Source of the DNA: Porticoccus sp.
GTDB lineage: Bacteria > Pseudomonadota > Gammaproteobacteria > Pseudomonadales > Porticoccaceae
Assembly: GCA_002733125.1 (NCBI GenBank)
Contig: NVUM01000014.1
Coordinates: forward strand, 1-64,000
Direction of reading: 5' to 3'
DNA: 64,000 nt
Position numbers and translations under genes: made by a program. The notes under the pieces were generated by a model. That model made no database searches and was not told the origin of the DNA. It saw only the letters and a list, made by a program, of their open reading frames with translations. Of the stretch, positions 1 to 9,498 are shown piece after piece; the first letter of the stretch is position 1; each line of letters opens with the position of its first letter.

Positions 1-258
<258 letters not shown>

Positions 259-273
259 GGCTGCGTTCCCGGC

Positions 274-1230
274 TCAGTCGGCATTCCTGATCAGGCGCGG
301 CAGCCAACGCAGATACGCCACCATGCCAAACAACTCGACCAGGGATTGGAAGACGATGACAACGATGGCGGCACGCCAGGGCTCCGGCAGTGACAGCGCC
401 AGCGGCAGCATGACGAAGGAGTTGCGGGTACCAAAGCTGAAGGTGAGGGTGCGGCCGATAGTGGGCGTGAACCCGAATAGCTCACTGAGCCCCTTGCCGA
501 TGGTAGCGGCGGCAACCAGATAAAGTACAAAAACCACAAGCGCCGACCACAGCAGGGCGCCATTGTCGATCACCAGGCTGACCTGGGAGCCGGCAATTAG
601 AAACACCACCAATGCCAGCAACGGCACGGGCAGCCACCCAAGCCAGTCCACCAGTGTTTGCGCGCGCGGGTGCTTTTCCGTCAACCGTTCGGTAATCCAG
701 GCCAGGATCAGCGGGGTGACAATCAATCCGAAGAATGCCGGCAGCAAGTGGCTGCCAACCGCCAGTTCAATGGCGATATTGCCCATGAAGAGCCAGATAT
801 AAATGGGTAGCAAAATGAGCTGGACCAGCAGAAGGATCGGCGCGGCCGCTATGGCCCTGGCACCGTCCCCACCACCGAGATGGGTAAAACTGATAAACCA
901 GTCCGTACAGGGCACCAGCAGTACCAGCAGTACGCCGAGACGAATAGCGGGATCATCCGGTAACAGCCACAACAGAAGACCAACGACCACCGGTATCAGG
1001 ATAAAATTGCCCGTCAGCAAAGCGGCCAGAAAGCGGCGATCACGAAATGCCGACCTGAGATGTATCAGTGGTACCTGAGTGAAAGTAGTGTACAGGAGAA
1101 CACCCAGGGCCGGCCAAAGCAGCGCTTCCCAATGACGAGTCTGCTCTGGTGACATCCAGCCGATGGCCATGCCGGCCAGGATGGCAACCAGATAAAACCA
1201 GACCTGATATTGTTCTAGGCTGTTACGCAT
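274..1230 (-). CDS. ACR3-like arsenic resistance / bile acid:sodium symporter-family permease
   Basis: A 318-residue, strongly hydrophobic inner-membrane protein with about 9-10 membrane segments spread over the whole length. The segment VLLVPCTDWFISFTHLGGGD (about residues 103-122) matches the conserved Pro-Cys-Thr transport-site region of ACR3-type arsenite permeases within the BART superfamily, whose members export arsenite or carry related anions. It is convergent with the merA remnant, 15 bp away. No arsR or arsC is visible in the window, so substrate assignment rests on family resemblance only. A related sodium:organic anion symporter is the alternative. Confidence 0.7.
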   Translation of the reverse strand: MRNSLEQYQVWFYLVAILAGMAIGWMSPEQTRHWEALLWPALGVLLYTTFTQVPLIHLRSAFRDRRFLAALLTGNFILIPVVVGLLLWLLPDDPAIRLGVLLVLLVPCTDWFISFTHLGGGDGARAIAAAPILLLVQLILLPIYIWLFMGNIAIELAVGSHLLPAFFGLIVTPLILAWITERLTEKHPRAQTLVDWLGWLPVPLLALVVFLIAGSQVSLVIDNGALLWSALVVFVLYLVAAATIGKGLSELFGFTPTIGRTLTFSFGTRNSFVMLPLALSLPEPWRAAIVVIVFQSLVELFGMVAYLRWLPRLIRNAD

Positions 1231-1562
1231 TTGGCTTCTTCCACGATGATACCCGGACTCGGCACCTGTTTGTGTGGGCCGGATAGTACCATGGGAGTCC
1301 TGTGAGTCACGGTGTTGTCAGCCAACGTGTCTGTGGGAGTTCCTTCCAACCCCAGCAAAGTACTACTGCATACGCTGAGATATGCCCCAAGTTACCGGCC
1401 GATTTCTTAGGGAAAATCTGGGGCAATTTGATCGCCAAACTATGCCATTTCAGGCCATATTGCGTAGTACGGTGTAGGCTTCCTACGATGGTGATAATAA
1501 AAGAAAATACGTATTTTTAGCCGTTTGGCGTTCAGTCTGTCCCCACTCTTGGAGAATGGTCA
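1231..1562. other. Intergenic stretch between permease and integrase
   Basis: About 330 bp without a convincing gene. The only open frames are short, lack ribosome binding sites and have no recognisable domain. It presumably holds the permease promoter (reading left) and the 3' untranslated end of the integrase transcript. I see no clear terminator or repeat. Confidence 0.4.
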
Positions 1563-2759
1563 TTAGGGTTCCGCCTTATTTGATTTCAGCCTGGTGATAA
1601 TCTGGCGTCGATTTGCCACAAGTTCGGCGGCTTCCCGCACAGGATCATCCTCGACATGGACATACCGCATAAACATGGTTACGGTTTTGTGGGCAGTTAG
1701 CGCCATACCCACTTTGATCGGGACACCTGAATTGGCGATGTCGGTGGCAGCGCGATGCCGGATGCCGTGTGTGCCAACAAGGGGGATGCCGGCCCTTTTC
1801 AGTATGCGGCGCCAGGCGCCATAGTAGGCATTTTGGGTCAACGGCTTGTTGGGATCTTCCAGAGCAGGGCAGACGTACGGCGATTTGCTGTGGATTGCGG
1901 CATCAGAGAGCAGTTCGTAGGCTTCCGAGCTGATAGGTTTGGACATGTTGCCGGTTTTGCTGTCGGGCCAGACGACTCGGCGACCGACCAGGTCTACCCA
2001 CTCCCATCGCAGCGCCAGGATTTCGGACATTCTGGCGGCAAAGGCAAATTGGAGCCGAATGCCGAGAATCGGAGAAGGGTGTTCAAATTCCTCCTCTTCT
2101 GTTTTCTCCAGTTGCCTGAATAAGAGGATCATCTCCTTGTCGGTAAGTAGTCGAGTTTTGCCTTTCTCTGGGAACTTGGTCACGTGGCGGCAAGGATTGG
2201 TGCCATCCGGGCGGTACCCCCACAGTTCAGCCAGGTTGAACATTTTGCGAACACAAGCCAGTATCCGGTTAGCCTGGGTGGGTGTTTTTTCCAGGCGCTT
2301 CATGAGAGCCAGAATATCGGCTCGTTCTACCTCGTGGACTTTCAAGGTGCCCATAGAGGGGAGAAGATATTTATCGATATGGTACTGGTTTTTCTTTTGG
2401 GTAAGTGGTTTGTTGTGCGGTATACAGTGATCTTCCATAAAGCGTTTGCATAAATCTTTAACCGTCGGGGCTTGCCGATCCCTGGCTTTTTGGCCTGAAG
2501 GGTCATTGCCCCGGCGTACATCCGCCAGCAAATCCTGAGCGAGGGTGCGGGCCTGTTCGACAGTCAGCTCGCCAAACAGGCCAAGTGACGGCTTGCGTCG
2601 CTTGCCACTGTTTGTGCGATACTGGAGCATGAAAACCTTGCGTCCAGTTGGGGTGACTTTGCAGAAAAATCCGGGTACGAGGGTATCCCTCAATTCAATG
2701 TCGGTTTCTCCCGGTTGGGCACCGGCAACGATGGTTTTTGTGAGCTTTACTCGCGGCAT
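1563..2759 (-). CDS. Tyrosine-type integrase of element A (P4/DUF4102 family)
   Basis: A 398-residue site-specific recombinase. The N-terminus (about residues 1-90) is the arm-binding DUF4102-type domain (LTKTIVAGAQPGETDIELRD, then GLFGELTVEQARTLAQDLL). A core-binding SAM-like domain follows at about 95-190 and the catalytic domain at about 200-390. Catalytic motifs visible are the Arg in AARMSEILAL, HGIRHRA (HxxR) and the Tyr nucleophile in MFMRYVHVEDD. The start is supported by GGAG about 8 bp upstream. The start codon faces the left tRNA-Leu repeat at 2946, about 190 bp away, the usual integrase-att arrangement. It is about the same length as, but clearly different from, the second integrase at 10975-12171, so it most likely belongs to a separate element that extends left out of the window. 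Confidence 0.93.
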   Translation of the reverse strand: MPRVKLTKTIVAGAQPGETDIELRDTLVPGFFCKVTPTGRKVFMLQYRTNSGKRRKPSLGLFGELTVEQARTLAQDLLADVRRGNDPSGQKARDRQAPTVKDLCKRFMEDHCIPHNKPLTQKKNQYHIDKYLLPSMGTLKVHEVERADILALMKRLEKTPTQANRILACVRKMFNLAELWGYRPDGTNPCRHVTKFPEKGKTRLLTDKEMILLFRQLEKTEEEEFEHPSPILGIRLQFAFAARMSEILALRWEWVDLVGRRVVWPDSKTGNMSKPISSEAYELLSDAAIHSKSPYVCPALEDPNKPLTQNAYYGAWRRILKRAGIPLVGTHGIRHRAATDIANSGVPIKVGMALTAHKTVTMFMRYVHVEDDPVREAAELVANRRQIITRLKSNKAEP

Positions 2760-2945
2760 TTCTGGACTCCTGAAACCTCCGGTTCCAGGTCTTATCCAAG
2801 GAGCAAATAGGAGCCTCGGGAGAGCGAACCAGAGCGATTAGCATCAAACTCCGGCATATGATCCCTTTTTTTAAGTCTTTGAAAAACCAGCTGAATCGCG
2901 CCGTATACAAGCAGGGAGTACCCCGGAGTGGAAGCCAGACTACCG

Positions 2946-3003
2946 CTTAAAATCCCTCGGAGGGTAACCTCCGTGCCGGTTCGACCCCGGCTCCGGGCAC
3001 CAT
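2946..3003 (+). repeat. Attachment-site repeat, left copy (3' part of tRNA-Leu(UAA))
   Basis: This 58-bp segment matches 12338-12395 at 56 of 58 positions. It starts exactly at a tRNA anticodon loop (CTTAAAA, anticodon TAA) and continues through the anticodon-stem 3' side, a long variable arm (CGGAGG-GTAA-CCTCCG), the T arm (GCCGG-TTCGACC-CCGGC), the acceptor 3' strand TCCGGGC and an encoded CCA. The sequence upstream does not supply the matching tRNA 5' half (no GGGA to pair with the anticodon stem), so this is an att remnant and not a functional tRNA. The two differences from the right copy are a compensatory pair in the variable-arm stem. Confidence 0.9.
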
Positions 3004-3264
3004 ATAAATCAATAACTTATTATTTTTTTCCTAGCTGTTGCTAATAGGTCATGAACTGTAAAAAATCTTTGTGTAGGCGAAGAGTAGGCGGCTGGCAATA
3101 TCTTTTACTCAGACTGAGATCAGTGGCTAACTGATAACAGAAGGTATTTACCTTATCTTTAGCTTAAGTCTTCACCGATAAAACTAATCATTGGCGTCGC
3201 ATTTATATAGTCAACTCTTTATCCTGTTGGAAAATTGACTTCTATTGAATAAGGTAATGCGAGT

Positions 3265-6200
3265 TTGGATATAGCGAAAAATGAATTTGCTCCCGTTAAT
3301 GCGGAGCAAGTTGAAGAATTCATCAATCGTTGGGACCAGGCCGGTGGCTCTGAACGAGCCAACTACCAATTATTTCTCACAGAACTTTGTACGGTATTAC
3401 GATTGCCTCACCCCGATCCAGCGGGTGACACCACAGAAGACAATGCCTACGTTTTCGAGCGCAGGGTAGATATCAAAAGTCCCGATGGCAGTATCAGCAG
3501 GGGCTATATCGATCTCTACAAACGCGGCTGCTTTGTGATTGAAGCCAAGCAGACCGGTAAAGCCCTAGACAGCATCGGTTGGGACAAAGCCATGCTCAGA
3601 GCGCAAAATCAGGCTGACCAGTACGTGCGTGCTCTGCCTGTAAAAGAAGGCAGGCCTCCCTTTATCGTTGTGACTGATGTTGGGCGCTCTTTGGAGCTCT
3701 ATGCGGAGTTCAGTCGTTCCGGTGGTGCCTATGTTCCTTTTCCCGATCCAAGTCACCATCGTCTTCGTCTGACTGACTTACGTGATCCGGATATCCAGCA
3801 GCGTCTGCACTGTCTTTGGCACAATCCAGAACAACTTGATCCTAGTAAGCATGCTGCGCGGGTTACTCGTGAAGTCAGTGCCAAGCTGGCTGAACTGGCT
3901 CGTCGCCTTGAACAACAGGGCTACGAGGTGCAACGGGTTGCACACTTTCTTAAACGCTGTTTGTTCACCATGTTCAGCGAGGACGTTGGACTGTTGCCTG
4001 GTGAGAGCTTCACGCAATTGCTTCAACAACAGCAGAAAAATCCAGAATATTTTGCAGATTCGCTTAGTTCCCTTTGGGATTCCATGAACCGTGGTGGTTA
4101 TAGCCCACTGCTCAACCAAAAAATTCGCAGATTCAATGGTGGGTTATTCAATGGCGTTGATCCCATCCCCCTGGATGGTGACCAAATTAGCTTACTGATT
4201 GATGCAGCGAAAGCTGATTGGCGTTACGTGGAGCCAGCCATTTTCGGTACTTTGCTGGAACGCGCACTTGATCCCCGAGAGCGTCACAAGCTAGGTGCGC
4301 ATTACACGCCTCGTGCCTACGTAGAGCGACTCGTGATGCCCACGCTCATTGAACCACTGCGAGATCAGTGGCAAACCGTACAGGTAGCCACTGAAGCCTG
4401 GTTACAACAGGGCAAGACTGATAAAGGAATGGATGAGCTCAAACAATTTCATTATCAACTGTGTCAAATTCGTGTGCTAGATCCAGCTTGTGGCAGTGCC
4501 AACTTTTTATATGTGGCGCTGGAGCACATGAAACGGTTGGAAGGTGAGGTACTTAACCTGATCAGTGAGCTTAGTGCTGGCCAGGTGAGCTTTGATATTA
4601 AGGGGCTGACAGTAGATCCCCACCAATTTTTGGGGTTAGAGCTAAACCCTCGCGCTGCAGCCATTGCAGAAATTGTGCTGTGGATAGGCTATTTGCAGTG
4701 GCACTATCGTATCCACGGAAAACTCGATATACCCGACCCTGTGCTCAAGGATTTTCGCAACATCCAGCACAAAGATGCGTTGCTGGACTACGACGCCTGT
4801 GAAGTCGTACATGATGATAATGGCCAGCCCGTGACGATATGGGATGGTATTAGCTACAAAAAAAGTTCCACCACGGGGGAGCTTATTCCTGATGAAGCCG
4901 GGCGCCTACCGGTATACAACTACACTAATCCCCGCAAGGCAATTTGGCCTGAGGCTGATTATATTGTTGGAAATCCTCCATTTATTGGAAAACTCAACAT
5001 GCGTTCTGCTTTGGGTGATGGCTATGTAGGTGCGCTACGTCAGGTATATAAAAGTGAAGTCCCTGAGTCCGCAGATTTGGTCATGTATTGGTGGCATAAA
5101 GCTGCAGAAGAGGTAAGAAAGCAAGAAGCGGAACGGTTTGGTTTTATCACTACCAATAGCCTGAGTCAGACCTTTAATCGGCGGGTTATGGAGACTCACT
5201 TAAATGAAGATCAAAACCCTTTGATGTTGTTGTTTGTTATCCCGGATCATCCTTGGGTGGACAGTGCTAATGGTGCAGCAGTACGTATTGCTATGACGGT
5301 AGGGAAGGCCGGATATGGGTATGGGGTGCTAAGGCAAGTGCTGGGTGAGAATGATGGCAGCGAAGATGCGAAAGAGGTAACTCTTAATTATCGGGAGGGA
5401 ACAATATTCTCGGATCTGACAATAGGGGCGAATGTTGCTGGAAGTTCAATATTGAGCGCCAATAAAAGGCTTAGTACGACAGGTGTCATCCCTCATGGTT
5501 CAGGAATGGTTCTATCGAGTGAGCAGGTGAGCAATCTCGAAAGCTCTGCCCCGATTAAGCCCTATAGGAATGGTAAGGATTTAACAGGCCGTTCAAGAAA
5601 TATGTTTGTTATCGACTGTTACGGCTTAAGTGATGATCAGGTACGAATACAGTATCCCAAGTTGTACCAATGGTTATTAGAAAGAGTAAAACCAGACCGT
5701 GATGTGAACAGAGATAAAGATTTGCGTAATAAATGGTGGCTGCACAGAAGAAATAACGAGGATATGCGCTCCTCACTTGCTGAACTGAGTCGTTACATAG
5801 TCACTGTAATGACCTCAAAGCATAGGGTTTTTTTATTTTTAGATCGTTCAGTTATGCCGGATCAAATGTTGGTCAATATAGCCGTTGATGATTCGTCGAT
5901 TCTAGGTGTGTTATCCAGTCGCATTCATTTTCTTTGGGCATTGGCAGCTGGAGGAAGGCTAGGTGTTGGCAATGACTCACGCTACAACAAAACTCGATGC
6001 TTTGACACGTTTCCTTTTCCCGAGCTCGAAGAGTCTCAGGCAGGAAATATCCGCCAACTGGCTGAGCAACTAGATACTCTCCGCAAGCGTCAGCAGGAAG
6101 AATATCCAGAACTGACGCTTACTGGTATGTACAATGTGTTGGAAAAACAGCGCTTGGGTGAGTTGCTGAATGATAAGGAAAAGATTATCCACCAGCAGGG

Positions 6201-6717
6201 CTTGGTCTCGATTCTGCGGGAAATACATGACGAACTGGACCGAGCAGTTTTCGCTGCTTATGGGTGGGGTGACCTGGCCAAGGTGCTGGTGGGTAAGCCA
6301 GGGGCTACGACGCCGTTGCCTAATAATAAGCCTACTGAGCAGGCAGAAGCGGAAGAAGAACTGTTAATCCGCTTGGTGGCGCTGAATGCCCAGAGGGTGG
6401 CCGAGGAAGCGCAGGGACACATTCGTTGGTTAAGGCCTCAATACCAGGCGCCGGATGCCAGTCAATCCTGTGTAGAGTTTGGGCTAGAAGAAAAACCACA
6501 GGCAACAACTGTAACGGCCCAGGGGAAAGAACCTTGGCCTAAAATCATGTCTGAGCAAGTCGCCGTCGTAAGAGCGGTTTTGGCTAAAGGTCCGCAAACG
6601 GTCGATATGCTAGCTAGCCGTTTTAAGCGTAAACCCACTAAAGCAATTTTACAGGTACTTGCTGCGCTGGAGGTGCTTGGACATGCGAAGCTTCAGGATG
6701 ATTTGTGGCGTCTATGA
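3265..6717 (+). CDS. Type IIG-like restriction-modification enzyme (class I SAM-dependent DNA methyltransferase with N-terminal nuclease)
   Basis: A single 1150-residue chain. The N-terminus holds a PD-(D/E)xK-like nuclease site: D83 and E93-A-K95 in YIDLYKRGCFVIEAK. The central N6-adenine methyltransferase has motif I DPACGSANFL at about 405-414 and motif IV NPPF at 570-573. The part after about 700 should be the target-recognition domain, and the tail (about 1080-1150) looks like a small winged-helix region. Such fused enzymes methylate host sites and cut unmodified DNA from one polypeptide (family knowledge). The start appears to be TTG: the frame is closed upstream by a stop at 3250-3252 with no in-frame ATG between, and AAGG lies about 10 bp before. 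It stands alone on its strand as defence cargo next to the left att repeat. Confidence 0.85.
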   Translation: MDIAKNEFAPVNAEQVEEFINRWDQAGGSERANYQLFLTELCTVLRLPHPDPAGDTTEDNAYVFERRVDIKSPDGSISRGYIDLYKRGCFVIEAKQTGKALDSIGWDKAMLRAQNQADQYVRALPVKEGRPPFIVVTDVGRSLELYAEFSRSGGAYVPFPDPSHHRLRLTDLRDPDIQQRLHCLWHNPEQLDPSKHAARVTREVSAKLAELARRLEQQGYEVQRVAHFLKRCLFTMFSEDVGLLPGESFTQLLQQQQKNPEYFADSLSSLWDSMNRGGYSPLLNQKIRRFNGGLFNGVDPIPLDGDQISLLIDAAKADWRYVEPAIFGTLLERALDPRERHKLGAHYTPRAYVERLVMPTLIEPLRDQWQTVQVATEAWLQQGKTDKGMDELKQFHYQLCQIRVLDPACGSANFLYVALEHMKRLEGEVLNLISELSAGQVSFDIKGLTVDPHQFLGLELNPRAAAIAEIVLWIGYLQWHYRIHGKLDIPDPVLKDFRNIQHKDALLDYDACEVVHDDNGQPVTIWDGISYKKSSTTGELIPDEAGRLPVYNYTNPRKAIWPEADYIVGNPPFIGKLNMRSALGDGYVGALRQVYKSEVPESADLVMYWWHKAAEEVRKQEAERFGFITTNSLSQTFNRRVMETHLNEDQNPLMLLFVIPDHPWVDSANGAAVRIAMTVGKAGYGYGVLRQVLGENDGSEDAKEVTLNYREGTIFSDLTIGANVAGSSILSANKRLSTTGVIPHGSGMVLSSEQVSNLESSAPIKPYRNGKDLTGRSRNMFVIDCYGLSDDQVRIQYPKLYQWLLERVKPDRDVNRDKDLRNKWWLHRRNNEDMRSSLAELSRYIVTVMTSKHRVFLFLDRSVMPDQMLVNIAVDDSSILGVLSSRIHFLWALAAGGRLGVGNDSRYNKTRCFDTFPFPELEESQAGNIRQLAEQLDTLRKRQQEEYPELTLTGMYNVLEKQRLGELLNDKEKIIHQQGLVSILREIHDELDRAVFAAYGWGDLAKVLVGKPGATTPLPNNKPTEQAEAEEELLIRLVALNAQRVAEEAQGHIRWLRPQYQAPDASQSCVEFGLEEKPQATTVTAQGKEPWPKIMSEQVAVVRAVLAKGPQTVDMLASRFKRKPTKAILQVLAALEVLGHAKLQDDLWRL

Positions 6718-6774
6718 TGAAGAGATGGTAGGCCAACAGTGTCAAATAATTATTTTTTACTGTGGGATATTGAG

Positions 6775-7509
6775 TTAGTCTTCGTGTAGTTCGCTGCTAT
6801 TGCGAAGTGTTCTACCCATTCCCAAGTCTTTAGCTAGCAGGTCAATTCCATCAATAACCAATGGGATATTTTCGACCTCCAATGCGGAGAAGCATTTGCC
6901 TCTATATTTTTCTGTGTCTTGAAACTTGCTAAGAGCTTTTTTTAGAGGGTCTAGTACTGGATAAGCATCTTCTGCTTTTTCAATAGAAGCTTGGGGTATG
7001 CCTAAATTCACCCTCAGCATTGCCAAGTCAATCAAGTCTCTTGATTCTATGCTTGAGTCATTCCATCTATCTGCATTGGCTAATAATTTTTCTGCGTATT
7101 GGTCTATTACGCTAAGGCATGGAATGGGTAGACAGCTTATAAACTGAGGAGGTTCTAAGTGGATTCTGGCTTCGGTAAAAATTTCAAATTTTATTGGTGT
7201 TCCATCTGCTACGACTAAAAACCTAACTCCATATTGGTCGGCCTTTACATCTCGTGGAAATTCAAGTTTAGCGTGGTTCTTAAATAGGGTTTCAGCCTTT
7301 GAGCCACCATCAAAGATAATCTTTCTTATTTTTTTATAGCTCTCCCCGACTGGAGCAACGAAGTCAATATCTTTGCTCCATCGGTACTCATTGTATATCA
7401 GAGTGATAAGCGTACCCCCTCCAAAATAGAGGCCGCAGTCCTCAAAAATAGAGGGGTTTAGAGAATTGAGAACAAGATGTATTTTTTGATGATGGTCGTG
7501 ATCAAACAT
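6775..7509 (-). CDS. AbiEii/AbiGii-type nucleotidyltransferase (putative toxin)
   Basis: A 244-residue protein with the DNA polymerase-beta-type nucleotidyltransferase signature: GGGT at 30-33 followed by SKDIDF at 45-50, with D47 and D49 as the likely metal-binding acids. AbiEii-family enzymes act as toxins in abortive-infection or toxin-antitoxin pairs by transferring nucleotides to RNA targets (family knowledge). The start overlaps the end of the upstream small gene by 8 bp and has no good ribosome binding site of its own, which points to translational coupling. The usual AbiEi winged-helix antitoxin is absent; the only candidate partner is the 74-residue protein upstream. Toxicity is inferred, not shown by the sequence. 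Confidence 0.8.
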   Translation of the reverse strand: MFDHDHHQKIHLVLNSLNPSIFEDCGLYFGGGTLITLIYNEYRWSKDIDFVAPVGESYKKIRKIIFDGGSKAETLFKNHAKLEFPRDVKADQYGVRFLVVADGTPIKFEIFTEARIHLEPPQFISCLPIPCLSVIDQYAEKLLANADRWNDSSIESRDLIDLAMLRVNLGIPQASIEKAEDAYPVLDPLKKALSKFQDTEKYRGKCFSALEVENIPLVIDGIDLLAKDLGMGRTLRNSSELHED

Positions 7510-7726
7510 TCAATTGAAGCCAAGAACCTTTAGCTTCTGCTAGTTCGTGTACAAAGACTTTTTCTTGGCCTTCCAAGTCTGCAAGTGTGCCTTCATAGTT
7601 CCAGCCTCGCTCATACCTATTGAGCATCTCGTCCAAGTCTAGCTTGTGCACATCAGCCAAATCCCAGCAGACAGCTTCCAAGAACGGAAGTTGTTGTGGT
7701 TTTGGTATGTTGTTGGCTTTTAGCAT
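7502..7726 (-). CDS. Small partner protein of the AbiEii-like nucleotidyltransferase (candidate antitoxin)
   Basis: A 74-residue acidic protein (PQQLPFLEAVCWDLADVHKL, then EMLNRYERGWNYEGTLADLE, ending SWLQLNV). It contains no domain I can name. The gene overlaps the nucleotidyltransferase start by 8 bp and is transcribed first, the arrangement typical of an antitoxin. I recall similar short proteins preceding nucleotidyltransferases of this type, but cannot verify this here. A DNA-binding domain is not apparent, so a type II or VII-like protein inhibitor is more plausible than an AbiEi-style repressor. This is inference. Confidence 0.6.
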   Translation of the reverse strand: MLKANNIPKPQQLPFLEAVCWDLADVHKLDLDEMLNRYERGWNYEGTLADLEGQEKVFVHELAEAKGSWLQLNV

Positions 7727-7761
7727 AGTAATTTAATCAGTTGATCTCAAAAGAGTTTTGC

Positions 7762-7806
7762 TGCATGGGTGTAGGTTCTCGTTGACCGAGAACCTACACC
7801 CATGCA
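7762..7806. repeat. Perfect 20-bp inverted repeat with 5-nt loop
   Basis: Arms 7762-7781 and 7787-7806 are exact reverse complements (20 of 20) around the loop TTGAC. Neither side is followed by a run of T, so it is not a standard intrinsic terminator. It lies between the end of the HUH replication gene and the promoter side of the small-partner/AbiEii operon. Possible roles are a transcription barrier, a protein-binding operator, or a cruciform used by the replication endonuclease. None can be decided from sequence. Confidence 0.85.
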
Positions 7807-7932
7807 CTAAAAAAGTCAATGCCTATCTCTCTAATCATACGCTATGTATAAGTATTTTCCAGTTAAATATAAATCCACACTGGTAAGATTACTACTTTGT
7901 TTCTTACTAACTTATTGAATGTAATAGTACAG

Positions 7933-9498
7933 TTATTGACAGAACTCCAAGGCAATCGCCGGTGGCGCTTGCGATTGCAAACACTCCCCAATGCAATTAA
8001 GGGAAGAGCCTTTACGTCGAATAGTCCATTCAGGCTTGGGGTATGAGATTGCTTTGGGCTGGTCGTGCGACCACAGGCCAAACACCTGTTTAATTGTGTC
8101 ACCATATTGGCCGAGCTTTTCCTTAACCAGATAAGCCAATTGCAAAGGGCGACGCAGTCTCTTGCAGACGGCTCCCCCCATCTTTTCCGTGAATCCACTC
8201 CAATTTCCTTTATCAGCGGCTTCAATGATTTCCATGACTTCTGGCGTAGGTACTCCGGTGAGAGCATCGAGGTTTCTGGCTGTTTTTCGGCATTCTCGAT
8301 AAACGGTTACAGGTGGGCCCCCAATTTGCTGAAATTGACGGATGTTCCAGATCGAAGACCATGCGCGCACACGCAGTGCTGTGATCGCGCTATGGTCTTC
8401 TGCTTCGTCGTCCATATCCAGGCCATAGCCATCAATGTTTTTGGAGATGTATTTGGCTAGGTAGGCAGTAGCCCGGCCCTTTCTGGGATCGATAACTTCA
8501 GCTTTAAAGCGGTGTTTACGAGCGCCGGGTTCATGGCCATCTTCTGCCATGATGTAGTGCCTTAGAATCTTAGTTAATGCCTTGCGTCGTGCTTTGGGGA
8601 CAAACAACAGCATGTGCCAGTGAGGTGTGCCGTCATGGTGGGGCTCGGCAACTCGAAACCCATATAAGGAGATGCCAGCCCTTATAAGGGCTGCCCGGGC
8701 TTTCTGCCACTGGCTGTTAAGCCATGCTTGGGCTTCGGCTGGGGTGGAGCCGTTGTATTTAGGATTTATCTTCCCCTTTGTTATTGCATGGTATTTGCTG
8801 GGGCAGGTCCAAGTGTAGAAAACGGCTGCCCATCCGACCGCGCTATGTTGCTCCGCGTAATCCTCAAAACCATCCAGGCGCACCATTAACTCATTGCGTT
8901 TATTCACCGGGTTGGAAATACTCAGGTCAGCTAATTCCGCTAGGCTGTAGGATTGACCAAAATCATTTTCGGCTTCCATGTCTTCCAGCAATCGCCGGTT
9001 TCTCTGATCTTTGGCTAACCAGGATTTGAAACCACTGTCGGAAACATAAGCCGCGACACCTCTGCGCGTGAATCCCAGCTCCCGGTTAAGTTGTTCAACC
9101 CGTTGTGCTGCTACATTTCGTAGTTGTCTGCGCCAGAATTTTGCGCAACTTATACGCGGAATATCTGTATTCGAGGGAAGGGGAAATCCGTATTGTTTTT
9201 CAAAGGTAGCGACCATGCGCTTGATATCGAATGAGCTATTTATGGCTGCTCTGCCATAGCGCTTCGCAAAGCTCTCCGCCAGGTCGCGAATTTCCTGGTC
9301 ATCAGCGGCAAAGTGAAAGTCCTCTACCCATAAGCGCTCAACAACATGACGAACCCGGGTATTGGCATCCCTTAAAGGAGTACCCTTGGCAAGTTCCCGG
9401 GTATGCCAACGCTTTAGTTTTGGACCAAAGGTGCGAGCCCGGGTTAGCAGTTTGGATAACCACACTTCATTCTCTTTAAGGACAAAGGAAGTCGTCAT
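7933..9498 (-). CDS. Replication endonuclease, HUH superfamily (phage gpA-like)
   Basis: A 521-residue protein. The HUH metal-binding motif is H293-W294-H295 within DGTPHWHMLLF. Two tyrosines spaced four apart, Y346 and Y350 in ATAYLAKYISKN, are the arrangement of gpA-type rolling-circle initiators that alternate two active tyrosines (family knowledge). It is shorter than P2 gpA, which is above 700 residues. Translation starts at an ATGA overlap with the preceding gene and is backed by a strong GGAGGTG site. It should nick one strand of the excised circular element to start replication. The N-terminal part of the gene contains several CCCGGG sites discussed separately. Confidence 0.85.
   Translation of the reverse strand: MTTSFVLKENEVWLSKLLTRARTFGPKLKRWHTRELAKGTPLRDANTRVRHVVERLWVEDFHFAADDQEIRDLAESFAKRYGRAAINSSFDIKRMVATFEKQYGFPLPSNTDIPRISCAKFWRRQLRNVAAQRVEQLNRELGFTRRGVAAYVSDSGFKSWLAKDQRNRRLLEDMEAENDFGQSYSLAELADLSISNPVNKRNELMVRLDGFEDYAEQHSAVGWAAVFYTWTCPSKYHAITKGKINPKYNGSTPAEAQAWLNSQWQKARAALIRAGISLYGFRVAEPHHDGTPHWHMLLFVPKARRKALTKILRHYIMAEDGHEPGARKHRFKAEVIDPRKGRATAYLAKYISKNIDGYGLDMDDEAEDHSAITALRVRAWSSIWNIRQFQQIGGPPVTVYRECRKTARNLDALTGVPTPEVMEIIEAADKGNWSGFTEKMGGAVCKRLRRPLQLAYLVKEKLGQYGDTIKQVFGLWSHDQPKAISYPKPEWTIRRKGSSLNCIGECLQSQAPPAIALEFCQ

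Noticed and set aside
2915-3003. Possible intact tRNA-Leu gene
   Set aside because: Only the anticodon loop and 3' half are present; the upstream bases do not form the D arm, the 5' anticodon stem (GGGA) or the 5' acceptor strand GCCCGGA. The same holds at 12338.
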